From Prochlorococcus sp. AG-409-L18 (GTDB taxonomy: Bacteria > Cyanobacteriota > Cyanobacteriia > PCC-6307 > Cyanobiaceae), in contig QCKG01000004.1 in assembly GCA_003215535.1 (NCBI GenBank), positions 1 to 51,495 on the forward strand: 51,495 bases of DNA, written 5' to 3'. The notes under the pieces were generated by a model. The model saw only the letters and a program-made list of their open reading frames with translations, ran no database searches and was not told the origin of the DNA. Every line of letters begins with the position of its first letter. Positions within the stretch are counted from its first letter, which is position 1. Position numbers and translations under genes: made by a program. Below, one piece after another: positions 36,187 to 46,697 of the stretch.

Positions 36187-36864
36187 ATGAATCCACCTAA
36201 AGCTTGCTTATTCGATCTTGATGGTTTGTTATTAGACACAGAACCATTACATGGACAAACATGGTCTGAAGTAGCTGCCTTTTTTGGGGGGAACCTAACC
36301 CAGAAACAGTTATTATTCTTGAGAGGCAGGCGCAGAGTTGACTGTGCATATCAAATCAAAGAATGGTTGGAGAAGCCCTTAGAAATAAAAGAATTGCTGG
36401 CTATACATCAACCAATCTCAAAGCGTCTCCTTAGCCAAGCAAAAGCAATGCCAGGCGCCGAATCTTTAGTTAGGTGGTGTTTTGAACAAGAAAAGCCAAT
36501 GGCTTTAGTTACAAGCAGCTCCTCTGAATCATTGGGTATCAAAAGCGCTCCTCACCCTTGGTTGAAAATGATCAAGACTAAAGTCACAGGAGATGACTCA
36601 GCCCTCAAAAAAGGCAAACCTGCACCAGATCCATTCTTATTGGCATCTAAAAAATTAGGTCTAAATCCACAATTTTGTTGGGCACTTGAAGATTCAGAGT
36701 CTGGGACTCAATCAGCCCTTGCAGCAGGATGTCAAGTTTGGGTACTTCATAATGATGATGAAAGTTTTGACTGGAAGATAAGTCCTAAAGGATCAAACCC
36801 CTGTCATATTAAAAACTTAACTACTGCTCTTGAACAACTCAAAAAATTTAATCAAGGTGAATGA
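36187..36864 (+). CDS. HAD-superfamily hydrolase (phosphatase/phosphomutase-like)
   Basis: 225 residues. The N-terminal catalytic motif CLFDLDGLLLDTEPLHG (nucleophile Asp10, acid/base Asp12) places it in HAD subfamily IA, near beta-phosphoglucomutase-like phosphatases. Motif II (LVTSSSSES), the Lys in KKGKPAPDPFLLA and the acidic WALEDSESGTQSALAAG motif are all present. The cap is the small helical kind after motif I. Substrate not predictable. It is convergent with the prenyl synthase gene, 2 nt between stops. Confidence 0.87.
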   Translation: MNPPKACLFDLDGLLLDTEPLHGQTWSEVAAFFGGNLTQKQLLFLRGRRRVDCAYQIKEWLEKPLEIKELLAIHQPISKRLLSQAKAMPGAESLVRWCFEQEKPMALVTSSSSESLGIKSAPHPWLKMIKTKVTGDDSALKKGKPAPDPFLLASKKLGLNPQFCWALEDSESGTQSALAAGCQVWVLHNDDESFDWKISPKGSNPCHIKNLTTALEQLKKFNQGE

Positions 36865-36866
36865 AT

Positions 36867-37838
36867 TTAATAAAGACGGCCCAAGACAAAGTCAGGCAAT
36901 TCAGAAAGTGCCTTTTTTGAGGGTGAGTCTGGCAACCATTTAATAGCTTCTTTTGCTTCTTTAGAGAAATTCTCTGCCAACTTCCTTGAGCGTAAAATAG
37001 CATCTGAATTATGCACAAAATCCAAAGCCTTTTCTAGGTCACCTTCAGAAGCAAATTCTCTATCAATCAATCCTGCCAGAGAGGGGTGAGTTTCCATTGC
37101 GTATAAAGCTGGGGCAGTTAAATATCCACTAGCCAAATCTTTCGCTGCAGGCTTCCCCAATTGTTGATCACTACCTGTGAAATCAAGAATGTCGTCAACA
37201 ATCTGAAAAGCTAGGCCCAGCTGACGACCAAAGTGATGAAGTTGCTTTAGTTCTTGATTATTTTGCCCACTTAAAACACCTGCAGCTTGGGCGCTGTTTG
37301 CAATTAATGATGCTGTCTTGCAATAGGTTTTTTCAAGATAAGTAGAAAAAGATTGGCCAGAATGATAGCGATACAAACCTTGTTTTACTTCACCATCAGC
37401 AAGGTCCATAATGACCCTACTAAGAAGCTTAACTACATCAAGGTTGTCGAGATTAGCCAAATGCCAACTAGCTTGTGCGAAAAGAAAATCTCCAGCTAGA
37501 ACAGCAACTCTGTGATTAAAGCGACTATGAACTGTTTCTACACCACGCCGAGTTGCTGCCTCATCAACAACATCATCATGAACCAAAGAGGCGGTATGAA
37601 TCATCTCTGTGATCTCAGCCAATCTTCGATGTCTAGGGCTTAAATCCCCATCAGAAGATAACGCCCTGGAAATCAACAAAACTATTCCAGGTCGAACCTT
37701 CTTCCCTCCAGCACTGAAAAGATGTTCAGCAGCTGCTTGTAAAATTGGATGACCAGCACCAATCAAACTGCGAAGGTCACTAAGCAGAGCTTCAAGATCC
37801 AATTCAACCGGCTGTAGCAGCTCAGTGACAGTGGTCAT
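36867..37838 (-). CDS. sds: Long-chain all-trans polyprenyl diphosphate synthase (solanesyl-type)
   Basis: 323 residues from ATG 37836-37838 (a TTG 6 codons upstream is unlikely). The two aspartate motifs are DDVVDEA (88-92) and QIVDDILDFTG (214-218), plus GGKKVRPGIV near the start. In cyanobacteria this enzyme class makes the solanesyl tail of plastoquinone; the chain length is inferred. It follows murI by 22 nt. Confidence 0.92.
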   Translation of the reverse strand: MTTVTELLQPVELDLEALLSDLRSLIGAGHPILQAAAEHLFSAGGKKVRPGIVLLISRALSSDGDLSPRHRRLAEITEMIHTASLVHDDVVDEAATRRGVETVHSRFNHRVAVLAGDFLFAQASWHLANLDNLDVVKLLSRVIMDLADGEVKQGLYRYHSGQSFSTYLEKTYCKTASLIANSAQAAGVLSGQNNQELKQLHHFGRQLGLAFQIVDDILDFTGSDQQLGKPAAKDLASGYLTAPALYAMETHPSLAGLIDREFASEGDLEKALDFVHNSDAILRSRKLAENFSKEAKEAIKWLPDSPSKKALSELPDFVLGRLY

Positions 37839-37860
37839 GAGATCCCTCGATTCCAATATG

Positions 37861-38667
37861 CTAGGAGAGACATGCCTTGGTTCGCAGAGAAATCAGTTCA
37901 ACTTCTGGAGAATTTCCTATCAAACCTGCAGCCCTACTTGCAAAGCCAACAGGATTAGAAGTAACACAAAAACGAGTATTACTATATAAAGATGGGGTTA
38001 CTAAATCACTCAAAGCTGGAATACCAACAAAATCGTCCAATTGAGAACACAATCCAATAGCAGGATCAACAAGCCGAATATTTTGAGGGAGCAACTCTCT
38101 CAATAGTGGCTCTAACAAAGGATAATGGCTGCACCCTAGAACGATAGCCTCCACTTCAGCATCTAAAAGAGGTTTCAGATATTGATTGGCCGCTTCAAAT
38201 GTTTTTTCAGTAAAAAATTCACCACCCTCTATTAAAGGAACAAAAGCTGGGCAAGCTTGAGTGTAAACAGTTGTACCAGGGTTTTCTGCCTCAATCTGAT
38301 CACGATATGCATTGGAAGCGGCTGTAGCAGGTGTTGCCAGCACACCCACCCTTGACTCAATTACCATTCCTGCAGCGGCCTCAATTAGTCCAAAGACTGG
38401 AACCCCTGCTCCTTTTTTGATTACATCAAAAGCTAATGAATTAGTGGTGTTGCAACCAATTACTACTGCAGAAATATTCTCGGCACTTAACCACTCGATA
38501 ATTTCTCCAGCAATAATTCGGATTTCTGTGATACTCCTTTCTCCAAAAGGGACCCTAGCAGTATCGGCTAAATATAAACAAAACAAATCTCCATATCGCC
38601 CTAGTAAACGATTAAGGACAGTAAACCCACCCAATCCACTATCAAAGATGCCTATGCGAGCAATCAA
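37861..38667 (-). CDS. murI: Glutamate racemase
   Basis: MurI (268 aa) makes D-glutamate for peptidoglycan. The N-terminal GIFDSGLGG (Asp9-Ser10), catalytic Cys72 in VIGCNTTNS and Cys179 in LGCSHYPLL are intact. The start is TTG (38665-38667), overlapping the upstream amidase stop as TTGA (38664-38667), so the two cell-wall genes are coupled. The prenyl diphosphate synthase gene lies downstream. Confidence 0.95.
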   Translation of the reverse strand: MIARIGIFDSGLGGFTVLNRLLGRYGDLFCLYLADTARVPFGERSITEIRIIAGEIIEWLSAENISAVVIGCNTTNSLAFDVIKKGAGVPVFGLIEAAAGMVIESRVGVLATPATAASNAYRDQIEAENPGTTVYTQACPAFVPLIEGGEFFTEKTFEAANQYLKPLLDAEVEAIVLGCSHYPLLEPLLRELLPQNIRLVDPAIGLCSQLDDFVGIPALSDLVTPSLYSNTRFCVTSNPVGFASRAAGLIGNSPEVELISLRTKACLS

Positions 38668-39761
38668 CTTAGACCCTGCAAATAATTAAGGATGCCTTTC
38701 GCAATTGCGAATGCAAGCTCACGTCGATGAGATGCTTTCGCGAGGCGAGGTGCATCAAGCCTACCCGTAACGAATCCCGTCTCAACTAGAGCAGCTGGCA
38801 TCCTAGTCCGCCTAATCACAAAAAAGCGCGCTCGCCTAACACCTCTATCAGGACTACCTGGTGAAACCTTCAAAACTTGCTTCTGAATATGTTTTGACAG
38901 GCTGAGTCCCCTAAAACCAGAAAAATAAAAGGTTTCTATTCCATTGACATCTCTGCGCCTATTCCTTGTGGCATTTGCATGAATACTGACAAACGCATCT
39001 GCACCTGCCCTATTAGCGATCGCCACCCTTGGGAAAAGACCCAAATCAACCTCAGAGGTCCTAGTCAAGTTGACTATCACACCTTTGGCTTCCAGGAATT
39101 TTGCTACCTCAAGGGAAATATCAAGCACAACATCAGTCTCCCTAATTCCCCCAATACCTACAGCACCAGAATCAGGCCCTCCATGCCCAGGATCTATTAC
39201 CACGCGAAAACGACCACGAGGCACCCATGGCAAACCAGAAGAATTGAATGAAGTTTGACCAGAAATTAAAGGTTTTGCCTTTACCCAATCTCTATCTCTA
39301 GAAGAAAAAGCTGTTAAGTCTCCCTCTCCGATCCTACTCAACCCCCTCAGAGGTAACCCCAGGAATTTCAATTTCCAACGGTCAGGAGAAATCCCTATCA
39401 ATTTCAACTTTGAAGGATCTAAATAGACAGATTTTTTGAACTCAATAACCAGTCGAGTAACTCCTCGCTTGGGTTTACCTAGACGAATTTCTCGAACTGG
39501 TCCACTACCCAAAAGGGTTCTAGGTCTAGTTAACTCACCTGGGAAATCAATCCAAACACGAATACCTTTTACAGAATCTGAAGATTGGAAAGAAGCTTTC
39601 AATGGGGTATTTACTGACGTGCGTAATTGCAAAACCCCTTCTCGTTCCAACGCCCAAGCAGCTAAAGCACTAGCTGATTTTGATGGGTATGCAGACCCAA
39701 TCAAAATCAGCGGCAAAAAAAATACAAGGTAGGCAGTACGACGTAAGGAAGCCCAACCCAT
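38664..39761 (-). CDS. N-acetylmuramoyl-L-alanine amidase (AMIN + Amidase_3)
   Basis: 365 residues from ATG 39759-39761, which places a Sec signal peptide first (MGWASLRRTAYLVFFLPLIL). An AMIN-like targeting domain follows (about 40-130; GIRVWIDFPGELTRPR), then the zinc amidase domain: VVIDPGHGG (His193), GIRETDVVLDI (Glu208), VSIHANA (His261) and the catalytic Glu327 in AALVETGFV. Such enzymes cut peptidoglycan during cell separation. The frame is open to 39824 but that part is inside the nitrilase gene. It begins 4 nt after the nitrilase stop and overlaps murI by 4 nt. Confidence 0.94.
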   Translation of the reverse strand: MGWASLRRTAYLVFFLPLILIGSAYPSKSASALAAWALEREGVLQLRTSVNTPLKASFQSSDSVKGIRVWIDFPGELTRPRTLLGSGPVREIRLGKPKRGVTRLVIEFKKSVYLDPSKLKLIGISPDRWKLKFLGLPLRGLSRIGEGDLTAFSSRDRDWVKAKPLISGQTSFNSSGLPWVPRGRFRVVIDPGHGGPDSGAVGIGGIRETDVVLDISLEVAKFLEAKGVIVNLTRTSEVDLGLFPRVAIANRAGADAFVSIHANATRNRRRDVNGIETFYFSGFRGLSLSKHIQKQVLKVSPGSPDRGVRRARFFVIRRTRMPAALVETGFVTGRLDAPRLAKASHRRELAFAIAKGILNYLQGLS

Positions 39762-39765
39762 TTGC

Positions 39766-40587
39766 TCAAAAAAGCGCCTTCTTACGATGCTTAAGGCTAG
39801 GCATTTGCGCACGAATGCGTCCAACGTGGCAAGTATCTATAGGAGCTATGGCAGCACCCTGAAGAACTCCTGCATCAGCAAGAACTGTGCCCCATGGGTC
39901 AATCACCATCGCATGTCCATGACTATGCCTACGTTCATAATGCAATCCTGTTTGAGCTGGAGCAAGAACATATGCGGTATTTTCTATAGATCTTGCTTGA
40001 AGGAGCACTTGCCAATGATCCTTTCCAGTAAAAGCAGTAAATGCAGCTGGAATCATTAACAATTCCGCCCCTCCATCCACCAAATGTCGATAAAGCTCAG
40101 GAAATCGAACGTCATAACAAATGGAAAGGCCCACCTTGCATAGACCTGGAACATCAACCACTGGTGGTAAGTCGTTCCCTGGAATAATTGTTGCTGATTC
40201 TCTATAGGTATTACCTTCTGGCAGGTCAACATCAAAAAGATGGATTTTGTCGTATCTACCTAATATTTGGCCATCACGATCAACAAGTTCAGCCCTATTA
40301 AGGGTCCTTTGACCATCACCTGCAGGGACAGGGAAACCTCCGCCTAAAAGAACTACTTGATAACGTCTTGCCATAGTTACCAGGAATTGACTGCACTCTT
40401 CAGAGAGTGATTGAGCAATCTCGAGGCGTTGCTTATCATCCCCCATAAATGCAAAGTTTTCAGGCAAACCGATCAACTCTGCCCCTCTACGAGTGGCAAG
40501 CTCAATCTGCTCCTCAGCAGCAGAAAAATTAACCTCTGGCTGCGAGGTGCTTGTCATTTGCACAGCTGCTGCCAAAAAGTCAGTCAC
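39766..40587 (-). CDS. Nit-family carbon-nitrogen hydrolase (deaminated-glutathione amidase-like)
   Basis: 273 residues of the nitrilase superfamily, with catalytic Glu43 (LPENFAF), Lys114 (YDKIHLFDVDL) and Cys157 (LSICYDVRFPEL). The HLFDVD and CYDVRFPE contexts are typical of Nit1/Nit2-type amidases that hydrolyse deaminated glutathione or omega-amides. Soluble. It is directly upstream of the amidase and murI, so it may be in their operon by position without a shared pathway. Confidence 0.92.
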   Translation of the reverse strand: MTDFLAAAVQMTSTSQPEVNFSAAEEQIELATRRGAELIGLPENFAFMGDDKQRLEIAQSLSEECSQFLVTMARRYQVVLLGGGFPVPAGDGQRTLNRAELVDRDGQILGRYDKIHLFDVDLPEGNTYRESATIIPGNDLPPVVDVPGLCKVGLSICYDVRFPELYRHLVDGGAELLMIPAAFTAFTGKDHWQVLLQARSIENTAYVLAPAQTGLHYERRHSHGHAMVIDPWGTVLADAGVLQGAAIAPIDTCHVGRIRAQMPSLKHRKKALF

Positions 40588-40619
40588 AGAAAAACCACAG
40601 AAGAAAATACTTTAAGAAG

Positions 40620-41351
40620 TCATCCAGAACAAAGTACCCCAAGCTCTACTTGTTTTGGTACCACATTTAGCCTATCTAACTCTGCGCAACATCTAAAATC
40701 CGCATCATGATTGCCTAGACCAGCAAGTCTTTTCCCATGACTTGCTTTCCGCAAACAACCTTCCAAATCAGCTTGCCAAACATTCCAAAGTGCTAAAGCT
40801 GCAATCAACTCATCATTTACTTCATCAACTGAATCTTTAGCCTGTTCGAATAAGAAGCTCGCAAGTGCTCCAGCAGCGAGGGAATCTTCCAAAGAATAGG
40901 AACCTTCCCACCCACTCCCAACAATCCAAAGCTGGTCTGGCTTATCATTAAGTAATCTCTCCCCTACAGCTTTACGATTTGGCAAAGCTAAAGTATATAA
41001 AATCGAAACATTCCTAACTCGATGAAGTGAGCGAGTCCCATTAGTTGTACTCATAAAAAGCCTTTTTCCAGCTACCAATTCAGGTTTAACAGCTATAGGT
41101 GAATTACCTAAATCAAACCCTGGGATGGTCTGCCCTCCACGTTCTCCAAGCAAAAGAGCCTTTGACTCTGGCCATTGTGATGCGCTTTGTCTCAGCTCGT
41201 TAAGGTCAGCGAAAGTTTGAATGGCCTCAGCACCGTTATTAAGTGCCCATGCAATTGTTGTTGTGGCTCTAAGAACGTCTATCACAACAGCCGCATCGGG
41301 CTCTATTCCTTCCGGAACATTTGCAGCTACATCAAAATAGGAAATGTTCAT
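40620..41351 (-). CDS. comB: 2-phosphosulfolactate phosphatase-like protein
   Basis: 243 residues from ATG 41349-41351 ([15 protein letters not shown]). ComB motifs are present: [28 protein letters not shown], and STTNGTRSL near the middle, with [17 protein letters not shown]. In methanogens ComB hydrolyses 2-phosphosulfolactate during coenzyme M synthesis; here the sulfolactate role is uncertain. It is followed by the Nit-type gene (32 nt) on the same strand and is divergent from ubiD. Confidence 0.9.
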   Translation of the reverse strand: MNISYFDVAANVPEGIEPDAAVVIDVLRATTTIAWALNNGAEAIQTFADLNELRQSASQWPESKALLLGERGGQTIPGFDLGNSPIAVKPELVAGKRLFMSTTNGTRSLHRVRNVSILYTLALPNRKAVGERLLNDKPDQLWIVGSGWEGSYSLEDSLAAGALASFLFEQAKDSVDEVNDELIAALALWNVWQADLEGCLRKASHGKRLAGLGNHDADFRCCAELDRLNVVPKQVELGVLCSG

Positions 41352-41415
41352 AATTACGGCATCACGCAAACTGCGCCAGAGTAGCCAGATCATCTAACCA
41401 ATTGATTGAATCCTT

Positions 41416-42981
41416 ATGCAAATACTTCGTCCTGGGCCTTCGTCCCGTGACATGAGGGATTTTCTGTCCCTACTTGAAAACCGTGGCCAATTACGTCGCA
41501 TCAAAGCAAAAGTTGATCCGGATCTTGAACTTGCTGCAATAAGTGATCGCGTGCTTGGGCTTGGTGGACCAGCACTCTTATTCGAAAATGTTATTGGCTC
41601 TGAAATTCCTGTAGCAATAAACCTGCTAGGAACATTTGAAAGAGTGATTTGGAGTATGGGTCTTGAAAGCGCTGAAGAACTCGAAGATCTAGGTAAAAGG
41701 CTTTCTCTTTTACAACAACCAAAACCACCAAAAGGCTTTAAAGAGACTAAAGACTTTGCAAGAGTTTTTTGGGATCTAATTAAATCACGACCCGATACTG
41801 ATTTAACACCTCCTTGTCACCAAAGAGTTTTTAATGAAAATGAGTTAAATCTAAATGAATTACCATTAATTCGTCCTTGGCCAAAGGATGCTGGTGGTGT
41901 AATCACAATGGGATTGGTTATAACGAAAGACCCTGAAACTGGCATTGAGAATGTTGGGATATACAGACTTCAAAGACATTCTGCTAAAACAATGAGTGTT
42001 CATTGGCTCAGTGTTAGAGGAGGAGCTCGCCATCTTCAGAAAGCAGCTTCAAAAGGTCAAAAACTTGAAGTCGCTGTTGCACTAGGTGTTCACCCACTAT
42101 TAATAATGGCAGCAGCAACCCCAATCCCTATTCAACTTAGTGAGTGGCTTTTTGCAGGACTTTATGCCGGGGAAGGAGTACGCCTCACCCGATGTAAAAC
42201 AATCGATTTAAAGGTACCTAGTCATAGTGAAATCGTTTTAGAGGGAACTATTACCCCTGGGGAGGAAGTACCCGACGGTCCATTTGGAGATCATATGGGA
42301 TTTTATGGAGGAATTGAAGATTCACCTTTGATCCGATTCCATCACATGACTCAACGCAAAAAACCCATACTTTTAACAACTTTTAGTGGTAGGCCCCCAA
42401 AAGAAGAAGCGATGCTGGCAATTGCGCTTAATCGAATTTATACGCCAATTCTTCGTCAACAAATCCCTGAAATCAAAGACTTCTTTCTTCCAATGGAAGC
42501 TCTTAGTTACAAACTTGCTGTTATTTCTATAGAAAAGGTATATCCAGGGCAAGCAAAAAGGGCGGCAATGGCGTTTTGGAGTGCATTACCCCAATTCACC
42601 TACACAAAATTCGTTGTGGTAGTGGACTTCACTATTAACGTTCGAGACCCCAGACAAGTGATCTGGGCAATATCAAGTCAGGTAGACCCGCAAAGAGATC
42701 TGTTTATCCTAGAAAATACTCCATTTGACAGCCTTGACTTTGCAAGCGAGGAACTGGGCTTAGGTGGCAGGTTGGCCATCGACGCTACTACCAAAATTGG
42801 CCCTGAAAAAAAACATACCTGGGGAGACCCCTTAAAACGAACGAAAGGGCTTGAGTCAAGAGTCAAAGAAAGATGGGAAGAACTGGGCTTAGCCGATCTC
42901 AAAGACAAAGAACCAGATCCAAAATTATTCGGATATGTGATGGAGCAACTAATACATCAAAAACAAATCCAAAAGGATTAA
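41416..42981 (+). CDS. ubiD: UbiD-family decarboxylase
   Basis: 521 residues. UbiD enzymes decarboxylate aromatic acids with prenylated FMN, in cyanobacteria probably 4-hydroxybenzoate derivatives in plastoquinone synthesis. Family blocks seen: RDFLSLLENRGQLRRIKA at the start, NVGIYRLQRHSAKTMSVHW, the acidic DGPFGDHMGFYGG block, and VVDFTINVRDPRQVIWAI. Length is normal. ubiX, which makes the cofactor, is not in the window. ATG at 41416. Confidence 0.93.
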   Translation: MQILRPGPSSRDMRDFLSLLENRGQLRRIKAKVDPDLELAAISDRVLGLGGPALLFENVIGSEIPVAINLLGTFERVIWSMGLESAEELEDLGKRLSLLQQPKPPKGFKETKDFARVFWDLIKSRPDTDLTPPCHQRVFNENELNLNELPLIRPWPKDAGGVITMGLVITKDPETGIENVGIYRLQRHSAKTMSVHWLSVRGGARHLQKAASKGQKLEVAVALGVHPLLIMAAATPIPIQLSEWLFAGLYAGEGVRLTRCKTIDLKVPSHSEIVLEGTITPGEEVPDGPFGDHMGFYGGIEDSPLIRFHHMTQRKKPILLTTFSGRPPKEEAMLAIALNRIYTPILRQQIPEIKDFFLPMEALSYKLAVISIEKVYPGQAKRAAMAFWSALPQFTYTKFVVVVDFTINVRDPRQVIWAISSQVDPQRDLFILENTPFDSLDFASEELGLGGRLAIDATTKIGPEKKHTWGDPLKRTKGLESRVKERWEELGLADLKDKEPDPKLFGYVMEQLIHQKQIQKD

Positions 42982-43040
42982 AAAGTCATTTCACCACCCC
43001 TTTACTAATAAAATCAAATTAATTAATTGAGCAAATCTCC

Positions 43041-44372
43041 TTGAGCGCTAAAAAAAGTGATAACACAAAAGCGCGTGAGATCTGTTCAGGAGGTGGCTTG
43101 TCAGGAAAAGTACGTGTTCCAGGCGACAAGTCGATCTCTCATAGGGCTCTGCTTTTTGGTGCAATTGCTGAAGGGCCGACCTCGATTAAAGGACTTTTAC
43201 CTGCTGAAGACCCCATAAGTACTGCATCCTGTCTCCGTGCAATGGGAGTAAACATCAGTCCCATTAGAGCTGGAGAGACAGTCCGAATTGAAGGAGTTGG
43301 CTTGGATGGACTTAAAGAACCAGATGAAATTCTTGATTGTGGAAATTCAGGGACCACAATGCGATTACTCCTGGGACTTTTAGCTGGGCGTAAAGGAAGA
43401 CATTTTGTACTAACAGGAGATGAATCACTGCGTAATAGGCCAATGCAACGAGTAGGTCATCCACTTCAACTAATGGGAGCAGAAATTCAAGGTCGATCAA
43501 ATGGAAATTATGCACCTATATCTATTACTGGTCAAAAGCTTCATGGAGCAGTAGTAGGAACACCTGTAGCAAGTGCTCAAGTCAAATCAGCCATTCTCCT
43601 GGCTGCTCTCACTGCCGAAGGTCCTACTACCGTAATCGAACCTGCCCACTCAAGAGACCATAGTGAGCGTATGCTCAAAGCATTCGGGGCCAATCTTCAG
43701 GTCGGGGGAGAAATTGGTAGACATATAAGCGTCCAACCAGGAGAAAGACTTCTAGGACAAGATGTCATAGTTCCAGGTGATATCAGTTCAGCTGCATTCT
43801 GGTTAATTGCAGGCGCTCTAGTGCCCAACTCAGAATTGACAATTGAGAACGTTGGGTTGAACCCCACGAGAACGGGCATTCTTGAAATAATGAATCAAAT
43901 GGAAGTTAACTATCAGGTTTTGAATAGAAGGGATGTCGCTGGTGAGCCTGTTGGAGATATTCGAGTAACTAACTCTGGTCGTCTGAAAGCATTCAACTTA
44001 AGCGAAGAAATTATGCCCCGATTAATTGACGAAGTCCCGATTCTTTCAGTTGCTGCCTGCTTCTGTGATGGAGAAAGCAAAATCACTGGAGCAAGTGAAC
44101 TCCGAGTAAAAGAAACAGATCGATTAGCCGTTATGGCAAGACAATTGTCCGCAATGGGAGCAGAAATCCAAGAACACCCTGATGGATTAACAATTTTTGG
44201 CGGTCGTTCTCTTAAAGGGACGGCTATTGATAGTGAAACCGATCACCGAGTGGCAATGAGTCTTGCCATAGCCGCTTTATTGGCGAAAGGAGACTCAACC
44301 TTGTCTCGCAGCGATGCAGCCGCTGTTTCATATCCAGAGTTCTGGAACGATCTTGGACGGCTTCGAAAATAA
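43041..44372 (+). CDS. aroA: 3-phosphoshikimate 1-carboxyvinyltransferase (EPSP synthase), class II type
   Basis: AroA (443 aa) adds enolpyruvate to shikimate-3-phosphate on the way to chorismate. The start is TTG 43041. All four short motifs of the class II group can be read: GDKS (28-31), SAQVK (178-182), RDHSE (205-209) and NPTR (274-277), together with RPMQRV in the middle. Class II enzymes are the less glyphosate-sensitive group, so reduced sensitivity is an inference from family. The catalytic [13 protein letters not shown] and KETDRL blocks are intact. The next gene overlaps its last 20 nt or more. Confidence 0.96.
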   Translation: MSAKKSDNTKAREICSGGGLSGKVRVPGDKSISHRALLFGAIAEGPTSIKGLLPAEDPISTASCLRAMGVNISPIRAGETVRIEGVGLDGLKEPDEILDCGNSGTTMRLLLGLLAGRKGRHFVLTGDESLRNRPMQRVGHPLQLMGAEIQGRSNGNYAPISITGQKLHGAVVGTPVASAQVKSAILLAALTAEGPTTVIEPAHSRDHSERMLKAFGANLQVGGEIGRHISVQPGERLLGQDVIVPGDISSAAFWLIAGALVPNSELTIENVGLNPTRTGILEIMNQMEVNYQVLNRRDVAGEPVGDIRVTNSGRLKAFNLSEEIMPRLIDEVPILSVAACFCDGESKITGASELRVKETDRLAVMARQLSAMGAEIQEHPDGLTIFGGRSLKGTAIDSETDHRVAMSLAIAALLAKGDSTLSRSDAAAVSYPEFWNDLGRLRK

Positions 44373-45300
44373 AACCTTTTCTTACACGAATCCTCTGGGG
44401 GTGCTCTCAGAGTTTTTGACAGATGATGGAAGTTTTAGCCTTCATAGTTCCTACTTCAAAGAGACATTTCATAGTCGATTTGGAGCAATTAAAGAGGCTC
44501 AACAGAAGTTCGTAACGCCATCACAAATAGATCGCTTTAGAGTTAATCAACAAATAAATGTTCTAGATGTATGTGTTGGACTTGGATATAACTCTGCCTG
44601 TTTAATGGAATTAATCTTAGGGACTTCTCTAAGTTTGAATTGGATAGGACTAGAGCTAGACAAAAGGCCTCTACAAATCGCACTAAAAACAGATACCTTC
44701 TTAGGAAACTGGTCAGAGGATGTCCTAGCTGTTCTTCAAGAACTAAGCACAAAAGGCGAATGGAAACAAAAAAGAAGTAAAGGCAAGATTTTCTGGGGTG
44801 ATGCCAGGCAAAAACTTAGATTATTGCCTATAGATAAAACCTTTGATTTGATTTTACTTGATGCTTTTTCTCCAAGCAATTGCCCTGAGCTCTGGAGTGA
44901 GGAGTTTTTAAAAGCCCTTTCCGGAAAACTTGCACCTGATGGGAGATTGTTAACATATTGCAGCGCAGCTGCAATACGCTCAACTCTAAAAAAATCAGGG
45001 CTTATATTGCGATCATTACGGCCCAATCTCAAGGAAAAACAAACATGGAGCTCTGGGACTATGGCAATAAAACCAAATCATGGGACTAAGGAAATGATTA
45101 CAAATAGTCCCTATTGGAGATTATTAAGTCCAATGGAGGAGGAGCATCTACTTACCAGAGCTGCAATCCCCTATCGAGACCACAGTGGTTTCGATACAAA
45201 GACGGTGATATTAGACCGCCGAAAAAGAGAACAACATCAAAGTGATCTGGAAGAAACAAATACCTGGCATCGAAGATGGGGGAAGGTCGAATCGAACTAA
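44353..45300 (+). CDS. MnmC-like SAM-dependent methyltransferase
   Basis: 315 residues from TTG 44353; a longer frame to ATG 44314 overlaps aroA by 59 nt and is less likely. The SAM-binding loop is [17 protein letters not shown] and the catalytic-side block is [20 protein letters not shown], as in the MnmC2 methyltransferase part of the tRNA wobble-uridine enzyme MnmC. No FAD oxidoreductase half is present. In cyanobacteria such lone domains have been proposed to act in wobble uridine or other tRNA modification; the substrate here is not shown. The stop lies within the 5' region of glmU's frame, 36 nt before its likely start. Confidence 0.8.
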   Translation: MDGFENKTFSYTNPLGVLSEFLTDDGSFSLHSSYFKETFHSRFGAIKEAQQKFVTPSQIDRFRVNQQINVLDVCVGLGYNSACLMELILGTSLSLNWIGLELDKRPLQIALKTDTFLGNWSEDVLAVLQELSTKGEWKQKRSKGKIFWGDARQKLRLLPIDKTFDLILLDAFSPSNCPELWSEEFLKALSGKLAPDGRLLTYCSAAAIRSTLKKSGLILRSLRPNLKEKQTWSSGTMAIKPNHGTKEMITNSPYWRLLSPMEEEHLLTRAAIPYRDHSGFDTKTVILDRRKREQHQSDLEETNTWHRRWGKVESN

Positions 45301-45335
45301 AGCCAGTAGATTCCGGCCCATCAACCAATTTTTCA

Positions 45336-46697
45336 ATGCTAGCCGTCGCCATCTTGGCTGCCGGGAAGGGCACACGCATGAACAGCGCCCTCCCAAAAGT
45401 CTTACAAAAAATAGCTGGTAATAGCTTGGTCGAAAGAGTCTTGGCCAGCTGCAGCGATTTAAAACCTGATCAGTATTTTCTGATTGTGGGGCATCAAGCA
45501 GAGCTTGTAAGAGAAAAATTAGTCAATATTCCAAAACTAGAGTTTGTACTACAAGAACCGCAAAATGGGACAGGGCATGCAGTACAACAATTGATTGGCG
45601 TACTTAAAGGCTTTGAAGGAGAGCTTCTTGTCCTAAATGGAGACGTGCCATTGCTTCAACCTAAAACAATTCAGAAGCTTGTTGACGAACATCGTTCTAG
45701 CCAAGCAGGCGTAACTTTCCTAAGCGCAAGACTTTCTGAGCCAAAAGGCTATGGCAGAGTGTTTGCAGATAGTCAAGGGAAAGTAGAGGCAATTATTGAA
45801 GATAGAGATTGCACAGACTCACAGCTATTAAACAACCTTACGAATGCAGGTATATATTGCTTTAATTGGAAGAAGTTAATAAAAATACTTCCGCGACTAT
45901 CTAACAAGAATCAACAAGGGGAAATTTATCTAACTGATGCTGTAGCCATGTTTGACAAAGCAATGCATATAGAAGTAGATGATCCTAATGAAGTAAGTGG
46001 AATTAACGATCGGATACAAATGGCCCAATGCGAAGCATTGCTTCAAAGACAGCTACAAAATTACTGGATGAAGAGAGGTGTGACTTTTATAGACCCTAAA
46101 AGCTGCACGCTTAGTCAAGAATGTAACTTTGGGAGCGATGTCATAGTCCAACCTCAAACCCATTTCCAAGGAAATTGTCTAATAGGTGATGGTTGTCATA
46201 TAGGGCCAGGAACCTTGATTAATAATTCCAAGTTAGGAAACAACGTAAAAGTTCTATACTCAGTCATTCACAATTCCAAAATAGGTAATGAAGTCCTCAT
46301 AGGTCCATTTGCACACTTGCGTCCAGAGTCAAAAGTTGCAAAAAATTGTAAGGTGGGGAACTTTGTGGAAATCAAGAAAAGCACTATTGGAGAAAATAGC
46401 AAAATAAATCACCTCTCATATTTAGGCGATGCTGAGGTGGGGTGCGATGTAAATATTGGGGCCGGAACAATCACTGCCAACTTTGATGGGGAGAGGAAGC
46501 ACCAAACAACTATTGGCAATGGATGTAAAACTGGAGCAAATTCAGTTCTTGTAGCACCAATTATTCTCGGCTCAAATGTGACTATAGGAGCAGGCTCAAC
46601 ACTTACAAAGAACATCCCTAGCAATTCCTTAGCTATTGGACGTGCGAGACAATTTATCAAGGAAGAGTGGTTTGATCCTGATAGGGATCAAAACTGA
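45336..46697 (+). CDS. glmU: Bifunctional UDP-GlcNAc pyrophosphorylase / glucosamine-1-phosphate acetyltransferase
   Basis: GlmU (453 aa) makes UDP-N-acetylglucosamine for peptidoglycan and lipopolysaccharide. The N-terminal nucleotidyltransferase starts with LAAGKGTRM (7-15) and has LNGDVPLL. From about residue 250 a left-handed beta-helix of hexapeptide repeats follows, with the acetyl-CoA region [17 protein letters not shown]. The start is ATG 45336; the frame opens further up at 45276, inside the previous gene. It is convergent with murF and the two genes share 10 bp at their ends. Confidence 0.96.
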   Translation: MLAVAILAAGKGTRMNSALPKVLQKIAGNSLVERVLASCSDLKPDQYFLIVGHQAELVREKLVNIPKLEFVLQEPQNGTGHAVQQLIGVLKGFEGELLVLNGDVPLLQPKTIQKLVDEHRSSQAGVTFLSARLSEPKGYGRVFADSQGKVEAIIEDRDCTDSQLLNNLTNAGIYCFNWKKLIKILPRLSNKNQQGEIYLTDAVAMFDKAMHIEVDDPNEVSGINDRIQMAQCEALLQRQLQNYWMKRGVTFIDPKSCTLSQECNFGSDVIVQPQTHFQGNCLIGDGCHIGPGTLINNSKLGNNVKVLYSVIHNSKIGNEVLIGPFAHLRPESKVAKNCKVGNFVEIKKSTIGENSKINHLSYLGDAEVGCDVNIGAGTITANFDGERKHQTTIGNGCKTGANSVLVAPIILGSNVTIGAGSTLTKNIPSNSLAIGRARQFIKEEWFDPDRDQN

